The notes: generated by a model from the letters alone, not told the origin. A stretch of 64,000 bases of DNA from Geothermovivens sp964644845 (GCA_964644845.1 CAZXXS010000012.1:87823-151822); one strand, 5' to 3'; shown: positions 1 through 8,704, counted from the stretch's first letter. Made by a program: numbers and translations.

Positions 1-2
1 TC

Positions 3-344
3 GTCTGGGACCACCCGATGCCCCAAGAAAAGTGGCACGTTGCTGATTGGATCATCCCCTGCGTGCTGGAGCAGTACGCGTACTACGTTCCCATCGATGC
101 CAGCGCCGCCCTGATGATTCAGACGTTCTGGAAGGCCTACCGGGCAACCGGAAAACCCCTCTACCGCCTGAAAGCGATGGCTCTGGCAAACACGATGACG
201 CACGCACAGGTGGCCACTACCGGGCGCTTTCCAACCTACTGGGAACACAACGAACGCGGCGAGAGCGAGGGTTGGATCAACTGCGCGACTTTCGACGCAG
301 CCGTGCTGCTCCAGCTGGCTGAAACCGACGCAGCCGCGCCGTGA
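3..344 (+). CDS. 3' end of an unidentified protein, probably helical (alpha/alpha) barrel enzyme
   Basis: An open frame enters from the left edge and ends at TGA 342-344, leaving about 113 C-terminal residues. It is rich in Trp, Tyr and Ala (DWIIPCVLEQYAYYVPID, then an FPTYW segment). The alternation of amphipathic helices and aromatic patches resembles (alpha/alpha)-toroid carbohydrate-active enzymes, but I do not recognise a family and the catalytic part is outside the window. It converges on the transketolase gene, with a shared hairpin between the two. It is the only plus-strand gene in the left 27 kb. Coding is supported by the continuous frame from base 3 and by the following hairpin; the function is open. 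Confidence 0.6.
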   Translation, partial: VWDHPMPQEKWHVADWIIPCVLEQYAYYVPIDASAALMIQTFWKAYRATGKPLYRLKAMALANTMTHAQVATTGRFPTYWEHNERGESEGWINCATFDAAVLLQLAETDAAAP

Positions 345-413
345 CTGTCAGCGTGCGCTGCGTCGCGACCGTTTGCTGCCAACCGTGAAGGTTCCCCCTC
401 CAAACCAAATCAC

Positions 414-445
414 GGGGCCACAGCCTACTTGGAGACCGTGGCCCC
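414..445. terminator. Hairpin between convergent genes, probable bidirectional terminator
   Basis: GGGGCCAC (414-421) pairs perfectly with GTGGCCCC (438-445), an 8-bp GC-rich stem with a 16-nt loop. It lies between the stop of the left-edge gene (344) and the stop of transketolase (455). There is no strong T run on either strand, so termination may be weak or Rho-assisted. Confidence 0.5.
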
Positions 446-454
446 ACATGCCCG

Positions 455-2395
455 TTACAGGTGCTCTTGCACAGCCTTCACAAGCGACTCGACGTCGAGT
501 CCCTGCATGGCAAACAGCTCGTCGGGCTTTCCCGAACCACCGTAGGTGCGGACACCAAGCTTCACCAGTCGAGCGTTCAATCCGTTGTCGAGCAGGGCAT
601 TGGCCACGCTACTGCCGAGGCCCGTTTCCACGTTGTGATCCTCGTAGGTAACGATCAGACCGGTCGCTGCGGCTTCTTTCAACGCTTCCACATCCAGGTC
701 ACGGGGGCAGGCCACATTCCACACGGCTACCTCGATGCCCTTTTCGCGAAGCCTTTCCCAGGCCGCGACTGCCCGGTGCACCATCGAGCCCATCGCCAGA
801 ATGGCGCCGCGTTTACCTGGCCGCAGCAAATCCATTTTGCCGTAGACGAACGTGTAGTCCCCAGCGAAGAAGGGCTTGCCGTCCAGAGTGGTGATCACCG
901 GAAGTTTGGACCGCCCCATTGCTAACACGTAGTTGCCTTCCTGAGCCGCAACCCAGCGCACAGCCCGGTCAGTCTGGTTGGGATCGGCTGGAACAATGAC
1001 CCGAAATCCGTACAGGTTGCGCACCGCGCCAAGGTAATCGATGCACTGGTGGGTCTTGCCGTCCTCGCCTACGTCCAAACCGTCGTGGGTAGTGACGACC
1101 TTGAGATTCGTACGGTTAATGTCGTTCAAACGGTGCTGGTTGTACGTCTCGTCAATTCCGAACACACCGAAATCGGACCAGAACGTCACCACACCCTGTG
1201 TGGACAAGGCCCCAGCCATGGCCGCGGTGTTGTGTTCCTGGATGCCCGCCTGGAAGAACTGCTGTGGGCAAGCCTTGGCAAATCCATCCGTTTTGACCGA
1301 ACTGGCCAGGTCGCAATCGAACACGGCAATTGGCGACCGGCTGGCCACACCACAGTTCCTCTCGGCCAGATCGCGCATGGCATGACCCCAGGCGCTCCGG
1401 TTGTCCGTCTTTTGGTCCACGTCGTAGGTGCGCGGTTCCCCTGTGTCGATCGTGATCGGAAGGGGTTGCGTTCGATCCTTGTCACCGGCGATCCCTCTGC
1501 GCTCAACCCTCAGCTTCTCGTACTTCTCGACGTCGTTCTCCAGTCCCAGTTCTTTCAGCGCCTGGTCCAGTTGCTCTTTGTTGAGCGGTTTGCCGTGGTA
1601 GGCCGGTGTGTCTTCCATGAACGACACCCCTTTGCCGATGGTGGTGTGGGCCAGAACCATCACAAGGTGATCCTCGTCCAGAACACCCTCGCGCACAGCC
1701 TGGTAAATCGCCTGGGGATCGTGGCCGTCGACTTCGAGCACTCGCCAGCCATCGCTTTCCCAGTTGGCTTTGATGTCTTGCGGCATGATTTCGTACGTGT
1801 GGCCACTGATCTGGATTTGGTTGTAGTCCAGAACGGCCGTGATGTTTGTCAAGCCGTACTTCTTGGCAAAGCGCCGCGCTTCCGAAATTTGCCCTTTTTG
1901 CTGCTCGCCGTCGCTCATCAGAGCGAAGACGCGAAACGGTTTCTGCAGCAACCGGCTGGCCAAGGCGAAACCACACGCCGCCGAGAGTCCCTGCCCGAGA
2001 TTCCCTGTGCTCCACTCCACACCGGGTACATCCCTCTCAATGTGTCCCTCAAACACGCTCCCCGCTTTCCGAAACGTGGCGATGACCTCTTCCAAATCGA
2101 AAAAGCCCAGTCGCGCCAGGGTGGCGTACACACCCGGCGACGTGTGGCCGTGACTTACAACGATCCGGTCGCGCCCGGGATCGTCCGGATTGGCCGGATC
2201 CACGTTTGCACAGGACCACACCGTCAGGTAAATGTCGATGGACGACATGGAGCCACCAGGGTGTCCCGAATTCGCTACCGTCGTCATTTTCAGGATGTCG
2301 CCCCGAGCGTGACGCGCTGTTTCGCGCAGCCAGGCCACCGTCTCTTCAGGCAGTGCTTCTCTCTCAAATCCAAGTCGTGTCCACTGTGTCATCAT
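455..2395 (-). CDS. tkt: Transketolase
   Basis: Full-length 646-aa transketolase, a thiamine-diphosphate enzyme moving two-carbon units between ketose and aldose phosphates in the pentose phosphate pathway. The N-terminal domain has the substrate-binding segment SGHPGGSMSS and the ThDP/metal motif beginning SDGEQQKGQ with the distal DYNQ. The pyrimidine domain contains the catalytic-Glu region GIQEHNTAA, and a C-terminal transketolase domain follows. Two in-frame ATGs (2395 and 2392) follow GGGAG at 4 and 7 nt, so the second may be the true start. It is monocistronic: its own promoter is upstream, and no neighbour on its strand is nearer than the tmRNA terminator. Confidence 0.95.
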   Translation of the reverse strand: MMTQWTRLGFEREALPEETVAWLRETARHARGDILKMTTVANSGHPGGSMSSIDIYLTVWSCANVDPANPDDPGRDRIVVSHGHTSPGVYATLARLGFFDLEEVIATFRKAGSVFEGHIERDVPGVEWSTGNLGQGLSAACGFALASRLLQKPFRVFALMSDGEQQKGQISEARRFAKKYGLTNITAVLDYNQIQISGHTYEIMPQDIKANWESDGWRVLEVDGHDPQAIYQAVREGVLDEDHLVMVLAHTTIGKGVSFMEDTPAYHGKPLNKEQLDQALKELGLENDVEKYEKLRVERRGIAGDKDRTQPLPITIDTGEPRTYDVDQKTDNRSAWGHAMRDLAERNCGVASRSPIAVFDCDLASSVKTDGFAKACPQQFFQAGIQEHNTAAMAGALSTQGVVTFWSDFGVFGIDETYNQHRLNDINRTNLKVVTTHDGLDVGEDGKTHQCIDYLGAVRNLYGFRVIVPADPNQTDRAVRWVAAQEGNYVLAMGRSKLPVITTLDGKPFFAGDYTFVYGKMDLLRPGKRGAILAMGSMVHRAVAAWERLREKGIEVAVWNVACPRDLDVEALKEAAATGLIVTYEDHNVETGLGSSVANALLDNGLNARLVKLGVRTYGGSGKPDELFAMQGLDVESLVKAVQEHL

Positions 2396-2729
2396 TCCAC
2401 TCCCTTGTACTTAGCGCTCCTTCGCAACCTACCGGACGGCAACTTCGGCCGTCATGTTCCCGGTACCATTTGGCATTCCACGGCAAAAGCTTTCAAAAAC
2501 TGAGATAAAATGTACACAAACGTGGAGAAAGAAGCAAGCCACGGCGTCTCGGAAAACTCCCGGAAGGACTCCACGCGATTCCGCGGGGTAGCAGGCGCAG
2601 CGGATTCTGGACCCAAACACCGTTCACGGCGAGGGTACGGCATCCGACGCGCGCTTTGAAAAAGCACACAAACGGGTGCTGTTGGAGCAAAGGTCGGTGG
2701 GGAGATACCACCTTCAGGTGAGTCCAGTG
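2396..2729. other. Intergenic region upstream of tkt
   Basis: This 334-nt gap holds the tkt promoter near its left side and the tail of the tmRNA terminator at its right border. I see no credible small gene in it. The roughly 110 nt between the predicted tkt start point and its ATG is a fairly long leader with no motif I recognise. Confidence 0.5.
2509..2537 (-). promoter_or_regulatory. Predicted sigma-70-type promoter of tkt
   Basis: Read on the minus strand, TTGCTT (2537-2532) and TACATT (2514-2509) are separated by exactly 17 nt. The spacing is optimal and each box matches consensus at four of six positions. It sits about 115 nt upstream of the transketolase start. Confidence 0.5.
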
Positions 2730-2765
2730 AAACAACAAAAGGGCAAGACCGTCGCGGCCTTGCCC
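2730..2765 (-). terminator. Intrinsic terminator of tmRNA
   Basis: On the minus strand, GGGCAAGGCC pairs with GGTCTTGCCC (one G-T pair) around a GCGAC loop, followed by TTTTGTTGTTT. It begins about 10 nt after the tmRNA 3' end, as expected for an ssrA terminator. Confidence 0.85.
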
Positions 2766-2775
2766 TACCACTTTG

Positions 2776-3131
2776 TGGAGACGGCGGGAGTCGAACCCGC
2801 GTCCGAAGGTGCGAAGCGCGGAGCTTCTACACGCTTAGTCGGCTGCTCGTTCTCGCTCCGAGCAGCGCAGCAGACGAAGCTGCTTCGGAGCCAGCCCAGT
2901 GCATTCTCACAGCGGCCCCCTGGGCCAGAGCCGCTGCCAGCCCGCCTTTCTGACGCTCTTTCTCAGGCCGACGGGCCAAACCCGAGAAGAGCGTGGCCGC
3001 CTCTAATTAGGCAGCCATGGGGTACGCATAGTCTGCGTTTAATTTTTGCCCTCGGTTTGTTAACGGGGCCCCGAGGAACCCCGGCGTGCTGCTCCTGGCT
3101 TCTTCACCCCCGTCGAAACCACGTCGTCCCC
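2776..3131 (-). ncRNA. ssrA: Transfer-messenger RNA (tmRNA)
   Basis: The 5' end GGGGACGACGTGGTTTCGAC carries the diagnostic GGTTTCGACGGG motif. The 3' end is a T-arm (GCGGGTTCGACTCCCGC) followed by CGTCTCC, which pairs with 5' GGGGACG (one G-U). The discriminator A is at 2776; the next bases are CAA, so CCA is not encoded. The tag frame ends at TAA 3009-3007 and reads (G)QKLNADYAYPMAA, whose hydrophobic AA terminus fits a ClpXP/AAA-protease degron. The resume codon is probably GGG (3051-3049) or the following CAA. tmRNA with SmpB rescues stalled ribosomes. The length of about 356 nt is normal for the one-piece form. Confidence 0.95.
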
Positions 3132-3149
3132 GAATTGTTGTCACCTTGT

Positions 3150-3185
3150 AAACGACAAAGGCTCCACCGGGTTCCCAGTGGAGCC
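3150..3185 (-). terminator. Hairpin between tRNA-Lys and tmRNA (terminator or processing site)
   Basis: GGCTCCAC (3185-3178 on the minus strand) pairs with GTGGAGCC (3167-3160) around a 10-nt loop, followed by TTTGTCGTTT. The interrupted T tract is weak, so this may terminate only partly. I find no good promoter between it and tmRNA, so tmRNA may be co-transcribed with the tRNAs and released by processing. Confidence 0.5.
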
Positions 3186-3190
3186 TTCCG

Positions 3191-3263
3191 TGCGCCCACC
3201 AGGACTCGAACCTGGAACCCACTGATTAAGAGTCAGTTGCTCTACCAATTGAGCTATGGGCGC
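3191..3263 (-). tRNA. tRNA-Lys (anticodon CUU)
   Basis: A 73-nt cloverleaf on the minus strand. The acceptor GCGCCCA pairs with TGGGCGC, with D-arm GCTC/GAGC, anticodon stem ACTGA/TCAGT around loop CTCTTAA, and T-arm CCAGG/CCTGG with TTCGAGT. The anticodon CTT decodes AAG. CCA is not encoded (CGG follows the discriminator A), implying a CCA-adding enzyme. Confidence 0.95.
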
Positions 3264-3280
3264 ATTGTCTTCCGGATTCG

Positions 3281-3354
3281 TGAGGGCGGCGGGACTCGAA
3301 CCCACGACCAACGGCTTAAAAGGCCGCTGCTCTACCAAACTGAGCTACGCCCTC
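3281..3354 (-). tRNA. tRNA-Lys (anticodon UUU)
   Basis: A 74-nt cloverleaf on the minus strand: acceptor GAGGGCG/CGCCCTC, D-arm GCTC/GAGC, anticodon loop CTTTTAA between GCGGC and GCCGT, T-arm GTGGG/CCCGC with TTCGAGT. Anticodon TTT reads AAA. It lies 17 nt upstream of the CUU isoacceptor, so the pair covers both lysine codons from one transcript. CCA is not encoded. Confidence 0.95.
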
Positions 3355-3365
3355 ACACGGCGGCA

Positions 3366-3394
3366 AAGATAAGAAAATCAAGGCACCAAATCAA
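3366..3394 (-). promoter_or_regulatory. Predicted promoter of the tRNA-Lys/tmRNA cluster
   Basis: On the minus strand, TTGATT (3394-3389) and TATCTT (3371-3366) are separated by 17 nt, and the -10 ends 11 nt before the first tRNA. Both boxes keep the most conserved positions. Confidence 0.6.
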
Positions 3395-3930
3395 CCTTTT
3401 TCTGCCTCGTGCTCAACCCAATCTCTTCACCGCCGTAGCCTTCCGCGACCAGAAAACCGACGCACTTTCGCCGAAACACGGACGCACACAGGCAACAGCT
3501 GGAACAATCTCCTTCCCGGCCTTTTCACCTGCCGCTAATCTGGCTTTGCCAAAGCCTTGCCACTCACTCGCCCGGTGTGTCCGTCACACGAACCCAATTT
3601 CGGGAAGGCTCCGTCAAGATCGCGGAAGCTTCGCTGCCCCCCGAACGATCGTAACGGGACCCGCGTCAGCCCACCGTCCGGCGCCTGCGCAGAACCTCTA
3701 CGGTCAGCCCGCGAACAATTTCCGACGCAAACACCGCACGTTGTGAAACTTGGACCCGACTCCGCTTGTTCCCCCGCCCGCGTCACGCAATTCTACGTGC
3801 CAGGGGTGTTTTCCGTAGCGCAAACCGCGTAGCCTAACGAACTCCCCCATCAACGCCACATTTCCGGACGACAATCAGAAATTCGCCCTGCGAAGGCCTC
3901 CGGAAACGCAAAGCTCCCCCCGGCCCGCGC
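3395..3930. other. Intergenic region, nothing recognised
   Basis: This 536-nt stretch lies between the stable-RNA promoter and the 3' end of the glycosyltransferase at 3931. Short open frames exist on both strands but lack ribosome sites or recognisable protein character. I see no tRNA, strong hairpin or repeat. Confidence 0.4.
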
Positions 3931-4710
3931 CTACCTCCGCCGCAGGTGCTGTGTCATCCGCTGGAACCATCCCTGGAGCGCCACTTTGAGGATCACGTAA
4001 ACCGCCCGGAAGCCGTCCGTCCAGCGGATCTTTTTCCCCTCGGTGTACTTCCGCCCCCAGTAAGAAATCCCAACCTCGTAAACACGACAATCCAAACGGG
4101 CAATTTTCGCCGTGATTTCGGGCTCAAAGCCAAAACCGTTTTCCTTAAGCCGGACCTGGCGGAGCACTTCCGCCCGGAAAACCTTGAAGCCGGTCTCGAT
4201 GTCCGTCAGGTTCAGGTTGGTAAACGCGTTCGACAGCAGCGTCACCAGCTTGTTGCCAACGTAGTGCCAAAAGTACAGCACCCGGTGTGGTGCGTGCCCG
4301 ACAAAGCGCGAACCGTACACAACGTCGGCTCTGCCCTCCAGAATCGGCGCCAGAAGGTTCGGATAGTCACGCGGCGAGTACTCGAGATCGGCATCCTGGA
4401 TCAGGATCACGTCCCCAGTCACGTGTTGCAGTCCCGTGCGCACCGCGGCCCCTTTGCCCCGGTTGCGGTCGTGGCGCACCACCTTTACCCGGGGGTCGCG
4501 AATTTGCCGCAGGATCGCCGGCGTCGCGTCCGTTGAGCCGTCGTCCACAACCACCACTTCCAGGTGATTTCGGCCGATCGGCGCCACCAGTACCTCGTGC
4601 AACAGCTCCCGGACCGTGCGCTCTTCGTTGTACACGGGTACGATCACGGAAATCAGCGCCGGCTCCTCCGCCTTCCACGGGCCAGTCTCATGTTTGTGAC
4701 CTGCAGTCAT
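3931..4710 (-). CDS. Family 2 glycosyltransferase, dolichyl/polyprenyl-phosphate mannosyltransferase (DPM1)-like
   Basis: A 259-aa GT2 enzyme with the usual order: ISVIVPVYNEE near residue 20, VVVDDGSTD for nucleotide binding, then QDADLEY (the DxD-type metal site) and YGSRF. The C-terminal part has a FGFEPEI segment and ends basic. Such enzymes transfer a sugar from an NDP-sugar to a polyprenyl phosphate at the cytoplasmic membrane face; no membrane helices are evident. I placed the start at ATG 4710 because it overlaps the stop of the upstream phosphodiesterase as ATGA. The frame is open further upstream but would run through that gene. It is the last gene of the nhaC-phosphodiesterase-GT2 unit. 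Confidence 0.85.
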   Translation of the reverse strand: MTAGHKHETGPWKAEEPALISVIVPVYNEERTVRELLHEVLVAPIGRNHLEVVVVDDGSTDATPAILRQIRDPRVKVVRHDRNRGKGAAVRTGLQHVTGDVILIQDADLEYSPRDYPNLLAPILEGRADVVYGSRFVGHAPHRVLYFWHYVGNKLVTLLSNAFTNLNLTDIETGFKVFRAEVLRQVRLKENGFGFEPEITAKIARLDCRVYEVGISYWGRKYTEGKKIRWTDGFRAVYVILKVALQGWFQRMTQHLRRR

Positions 4711-5192
4711 CCCTCCTCGGCACCCTTGGCCAACGGCACAAGCCGCGCAGTTACACGCTCCGAAGTCACTTCCAGCAGTGCTACGCTTGCCTTCGGAGCA
4801 TCCGCTCGCGCGCTTCCCGGGTTCACGTACAGGATAGGCCCTTCCCGGTGCCACTCCGCCAGGTGCGTGTGCCCGTAGACCACCACATCCACCTCTTCAA
4901 GCTTTGCACCCACACGGATCAACTCTGCGCTCAAGTGACGAACATTGTGAATCACGGCTACGCGGTGCCCCTCCACGTCGATCAGGCGCAACGCCGGCAG
5001 GGAAGCCGGCGCCCAGTCTGCGTCCATGTTGCCTTTCACGGCAAGCACCGGTGCCACCACTTCCAGATCCGACAGTACCGTGGCCGAATCCACGTCGCCC
5101 GCGTGGAGAATCAGGTCTACGCCGTCAAACAGACGGAACACCTCGGGGTGAACGCTCCCGTGCGTGTCCGAAATCAGTCCCACGCGTTTCAT
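4707..5192 (-). CDS. MJ0936/YfcE-family metallophosphoesterase
   Basis: A 161-aa calcineurin-like phosphoesterase of the small YfcE/MJ0936 type. The metal-binding signature is complete: LISDTHG at the N terminus, LHAGDVD, KGNMD (GNxD), a histidine in VIHN, and YGHTH. Family members hydrolyse phosphodiester bonds with Mn or Ni; the natural substrate is not inferable. The start overlaps the nhaC stop (ATGA at 5192-5189) and its stop overlaps the next gene's ATG, so three genes are translationally coupled. A paralogue lies at 26584-27063. Confidence 0.9.
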   Translation of the reverse strand: MKRVGLISDTHGSVHPEVFRLFDGVDLILHAGDVDSATVLSDLEVVAPVLAVKGNMDADWAPASLPALRLIDVEGHRVAVIHNVRHLSAELIRVGAKLEEVDVVVYGHTHLAEWHREGPILYVNPGSARADAPKASVALLEVTSERVTARLVPLAKGAEEG

Positions 5193-6604
5193 CCCACCAC
5201 CCCCACCACCAGGTACAGAACCAGCGCCACACTCGCAGCCGCCAAGGCGTAGGGTAGCTGCGTCCGCACGTGATCGATGTGGTCACAGGCCGAGGCCATG
5301 CTGGCGATGATGGTCGTGTCGGAAATGGGGGAGCAGTGGTCGCCGAACACGCCACCGCCGAGCACAGCAGCGACGGCCGGAGCCAACGGCACGTGCATCA
5401 GCTCGGCCATCGGCACAGCAATGGGCATCATGATGGCAAAGGTTCCCCAGGAGGTGCCCGTGGCGAAGGCGATGAAAGCGCTCACCGCGAACACCAGCGC
5501 TGGCACCAGTTTAGGGCTCAGCCAGGCTTTGGCCACTTCAGCCACGTACGGACCCGTTCCCAACTCCCGGCACGTGGCGCCAATGGCGAACGCAAAAACC
5601 ATCAGCGAAGCCAGAGGCATCAGGCCACCCGCACCTTTCATGAATTGATCCGTGAGCTCACGGACGTTCATGATGCCCTGAACACGGTACATGACAGCCG
5701 CAACTACGATGCTTGCGATCACGGACCACAGCACCGCCGTGGAACCCGACCCGCGCATCACGTTGCCACCGCCTGTGATGGCCAGGCCCAGCGGCATCAT
5801 CACCACCAGCACCAGGATAGGTACCAGCATGTTCCGCATGCGCGGCTGAACCCCAGATTTCGTGCTGACCATGAGCACCTCGGTGGAAATCAGCGGTTCC
5901 GCACCGTCGCCAAGCAGCTTCCCTGTTTCGCGTACACGGCGTTCGGCAGCTGCCATCGGCCCAAAATCGCGCTCGGTCAGCACAAAGAAAAGCACCATCC
6001 CGATGGCCAGGATGGCGTAGAAATTGAACGGCATCGAAACCAGAAGTTCGCGCACAGGCTCACGAACCCCCTGTTCCGACAGAAGCCCGATCACAAATGC
6101 CCCCCAGGCGTTCAGCGGGATCAGAATGCACTTGGGTGCCGAGGTGGAATCGCAAATGTAGGCCAGCTTTTCTCTGGACACCCCGACTTTGTCGAAGATC
6201 GGCCGGGACACAGCGCCGGCAATCAGCACACAGATGCTCGACTCCACGAAAATGACCATTCCGACCAGCCATGCCAGCAATCCGGCCTGCTTCCGCGTAC
6301 GCACCCAGCCCCTTCCCACAACCCAGTCGACAAAACCCTGCATCCCGCCGGAGTACTGGGTGTAGACGATCAGCACGCCCATCAGGGTGCTGAACAGGAT
6401 CACTTTCGTGTTCGACGGATCCTGAAACACCCGCACACAGGCTTCTACGGCTTCCGCAAAGCCTGCTACAGGGTTGAAACCTTTGAGAATAGTCCACCCG
6501 AACCAGATGCCCACAAAAAGCGAAATGTAGACCTGACGGGTACGAATGGCCAGCACAATGGCCGCCAAGGGAGGAACGATGGAAAGCCAACCTACGTGGG
6601 ACAA
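5189..6604 (-). CDS. NhaC-family Na+/H+ antiporter
   Basis: A 471-aa polytopic membrane protein, almost entirely hydrophobic segments, with the NhaC-type order: N-terminal PPLAAIVLAI, a central conserved FVESSICVLIAG segment, ICDSTSAPKC, and a C-terminal GTSWGTFAIMMP and GDHCSPISDTT. The last two are characteristic of the NhaC superfamily ion path. It likely exchanges cytoplasmic sodium for protons; a Na+-coupled carboxylate or amino acid exchange role, known in this superfamily, cannot be excluded. TTG at 6604 is preceded by GGAG at 8 nt. It is coupled to the downstream phosphodiesterase. Confidence 0.88.
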   Translation of the reverse strand: MSHVGWLSIVPPLAAIVLAIRTRQVYISLFVGIWFGWTILKGFNPVAGFAEAVEACVRVFQDPSNTKVILFSTLMGVLIVYTQYSGGMQGFVDWVVGRGWVRTRKQAGLLAWLVGMVIFVESSICVLIAGAVSRPIFDKVGVSREKLAYICDSTSAPKCILIPLNAWGAFVIGLLSEQGVREPVRELLVSMPFNFYAILAIGMVLFFVLTERDFGPMAAAERRVRETGKLLGDGAEPLISTEVLMVSTKSGVQPRMRNMLVPILVLVVMMPLGLAITGGGNVMRGSGSTAVLWSVIASIVVAAVMYRVQGIMNVRELTDQFMKGAGGLMPLASLMVFAFAIGATCRELGTGPYVAEVAKAWLSPKLVPALVFAVSAFIAFATGTSWGTFAIMMPIAVPMAELMHVPLAPAVAAVLGGGVFGDHCSPISDTTIIASMASACDHIDHVRTQLPYALAAASVALVLYLVVGVVG

Positions 6605-6670
6605 ACCTCAAGCTCCGAACTGGTCATCTCGCGTCATTCCCGCCGCAACACCCACCCCGTTTGCATCTCT

Positions 6671-7336
6671 TCAGTTTTGTGCCGCTGGTGTCAGACCCAG
6701 CTTTTGCCGCAATTGGGTCAGTTTCTCCACTTCTTCGCGCGACAACAGACGCTCTCCGCCAAGCAAACGCGCGATGAAACTGATTTGCGCGAAGTGCTCC
6801 ACACGCTCCAGTTTCCAAAACGTTTCCATGAGATTGCGTCCGATCGTCACCACACCGTGATTGGCCAGCAGAAAGGCATCGGCTTTGTGAATGTACTCGC
6901 CCAGAGCTGCCGGCAGCTCGTCCGTGCTCGGGGTCCCGTACTCCACCAGCGGCACAGCACCCAGGGTCAGCACCACTTCGGCCAGCACGTTTTTGTCCAG
7001 CGGGATGCCAGCCACCGCGAAACCGGTGCTGTACAACGGATGCGCGTGCACAACAGCGCGCACCTCCGAGCGATTGCGGTAAATGTACAGGTGCATCGGG
7101 AGCTCCGAAGACGGCCGATGGTCCTGGCTCAGGATCTGGCCGTCCAGGGTAACTACGGCTAAGTCCTCCGGATTGATGAACCCCTTGCTCACGCCCGTAG
7201 GCGTAATGAGCACGCGGCCATCATCCAGAAGAACACTCACATTACCGTCGTTTGCCGCTACGAAGCCCTTTTCGTAAATGTGGCGACAAACCTCGACAAT
7301 TTCTTTCCGAATACGGTACTCTTCAGAGAAATCCAT
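6671..7336 (-). CDS. Class II aldolase/adducin family protein
   Basis: A 221-aa class II aldolase-type protein. The zinc ligands expected for the fuculose/ribulose-phosphate aldolase fold are visible: HAHPLYS in the middle and ANHGVVTIG later, with NDGNVSV near residue 30 as the phosphate-binding loop. Substrates in the family include L-fuculose-1-P, L-ribulose-5-P and methylthioribulose-1-P; nothing here decides among them. GAGG precedes the ATG. It lies 98 nt downstream of serS and 66 nt upstream of nhaC on the same strand. Confidence 0.85.
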   Translation of the reverse strand: MDFSEEYRIRKEIVEVCRHIYEKGFVAANDGNVSVLLDDGRVLITPTGVSKGFINPEDLAVVTLDGQILSQDHRPSSELPMHLYIYRNRSEVRAVVHAHPLYSTGFAVAGIPLDKNVLAEVVLTLGAVPLVEYGTPSTDELPAALGEYIHKADAFLLANHGVVTIGRNLMETFWKLERVEHFAQISFIARLLGGERLLSREEVEKLTQLRQKLGLTPAAQN

Positions 7337-7434
7337 GCTTTGTCCTCAAACTGGAAATTCAGGGGAACCCAGAGCCACTCTTTTACACGCACCACGTCCC
7401 CCTTTCGATCTCATGCACTGAGGCAAACGAACGC

Positions 7435-8703
7435 TCATTTGAGCACGTCTGCTCCCACGTACTCGCGCAGCACCTCGGGCACAACCACGGTACCTTCATC
7501 CGTCTGGTAGTTTTCCAGAATGGCAATCACCGTCCGGGGCAACGCCAGGCCGGAGCCATTCAGCGTGTGCACAAAGCGCGTCTTGCCGCCTTCTTTCGGC
7601 CGAAACCGGATGTTGGCCCGGCGCGCCTGAAAGTCCTCGAAATTGCTACAACTCGACACTTCCAGGTACTTCTTCACACCCGGCGCCCACACCTCCAGGT
7701 CGTAGCACTTGGCCGCCGCGAAACTGAGCTCGCCCGTGCAAAGCTCAACAACTCGGTACGGGAGGTTCAAAAGCTGCAGCACCTCTTCCGCCTCGGCTAC
7801 GAGTCCCTCCAAACGGTCGTAGGACGTGTCGGGGTGTACGAAATTCACCATTTCCACTTTGTCGAACTGGTGAATGCGAATCAGGCCACGCGTGTCGCGC
7901 CCGTAGCTACCCGCTTCGCGTCGAAAGCAGGGTGTGTACGCCACGTACTTGATGGGTAGCGCGTCGCCATCTAGGACTTCATCACGGTGCAGATTGGTCA
8001 CCGGCACCTCGGCCGTCGGAATCAGAAAAAGATCATCTTGCTCGATCCGGTACATGTCTTCTTCCAGCTTGGGCAACTGCCCTGTGCCAAACATCGTTTC
8101 GCGCCGCACGACGGCCGGGGGCCAAATCTCGGTGTAGCCGTGCTTTTGCACGTGCAAATCGATCATGAAATTGATGAGGGCACGTTCGAGACGCGCCCCT
8201 GCGCCCCGGAAGCTCACGAAGAAGGAACCCGAGATTTTTGAGCCCCGCGCGAAGTCGACCAAGCCAAGGCGTTCCGCGAGCTCCCAGTGTGGTCGCGGCT
8301 CGAAATCCATTTCCGGGATCTCCCCCCAGCGCCGCACCTCCACGTTGTCGCGCTCGTCTACCCCTTCCGGGACGGATGGATGCGGCACGTTTGGAATCCA
8401 GATCTGGATGCTGTAAATCTGTTTTTCGACGGACCTCAGCTGGTCGTCCAGCGCTTTGATGCGCTCAGCCACCCGCTGCATTTCGCTGATCGCATCCGAG
8501 GCGTCCTCCCCCGCTTTCTTCTTGGCAGCAATCTGCTGCGACACCACGTTCCGCTGGTGTTTGAGGGCCTCCACCTCAGCAAGCAGCTTACGCCGCTCCT
8601 CGTCCAGCTCCAGCAGCCGGTCCAGATCTGCTTTTTCCCGCTTGCTCTCAATGGCTCGGCGCACCACGTCCGGGTTTTCCCGGATGAATTTCAGGTCCAG
8701 CAT
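7435..8703 (-). CDS. serS: Seryl-tRNA synthetase
   Basis: A 422-aa class II aminoacyl-tRNA synthetase charging tRNA-Ser (and tRNA-Sec where present). The N-terminal coiled-coil arm (about residues 25-105) is followed by the catalytic domain with motif 2 around TPCFRREAGSYGRDTRG and motif 3 LNGSGLALPRTVIA. The start MLDLKFIRENP is the family's usual N terminus and follows GGGAAGGTAGA. The ATG begins one base after the stop of the polysaccharide glycosyl-phosphotransferase. An essential translation gene thus sits inside an exopolysaccharide transcription unit. Confidence 0.95.
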   Translation of the reverse strand: MLDLKFIRENPDVVRRAIESKREKADLDRLLELDEERRKLLAEVEALKHQRNVVSQQIAAKKKAGEDASDAISEMQRVAERIKALDDQLRSVEKQIYSIQIWIPNVPHPSVPEGVDERDNVEVRRWGEIPEMDFEPRPHWELAERLGLVDFARGSKISGSFFVSFRGAGARLERALINFMIDLHVQKHGYTEIWPPAVVRRETMFGTGQLPKLEEDMYRIEQDDLFLIPTAEVPVTNLHRDEVLDGDALPIKYVAYTPCFRREAGSYGRDTRGLIRIHQFDKVEMVNFVHPDTSYDRLEGLVAEAEEVLQLLNLPYRVVELCTGELSFAAAKCYDLEVWAPGVKKYLEVSSCSNFEDFQARRANIRFRPKEGGKTRFVHTLNGSGLALPRTVIAILENYQTDEGTVVVPEVLREYVGADVLK

Positions 8704-8704
8704 T

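Noticed and set aside
2676..3746. A 356-codon plus-strand frame spanning 2676-3746
   Set aside because: It runs through the tmRNA and both tRNA genes on the opposite strand, whose structures are unambiguous, and its product is low-complexity.
5270..7162. A 630-codon open frame on the plus strand opposite nhaC and the aldolase gene
   Set aside because: Its translation is His/Gln/Arg-rich with no family signal, while the minus strand carries two clear protein families in this interval. Codon bias of GC-rich genes leaves the opposite strand open.
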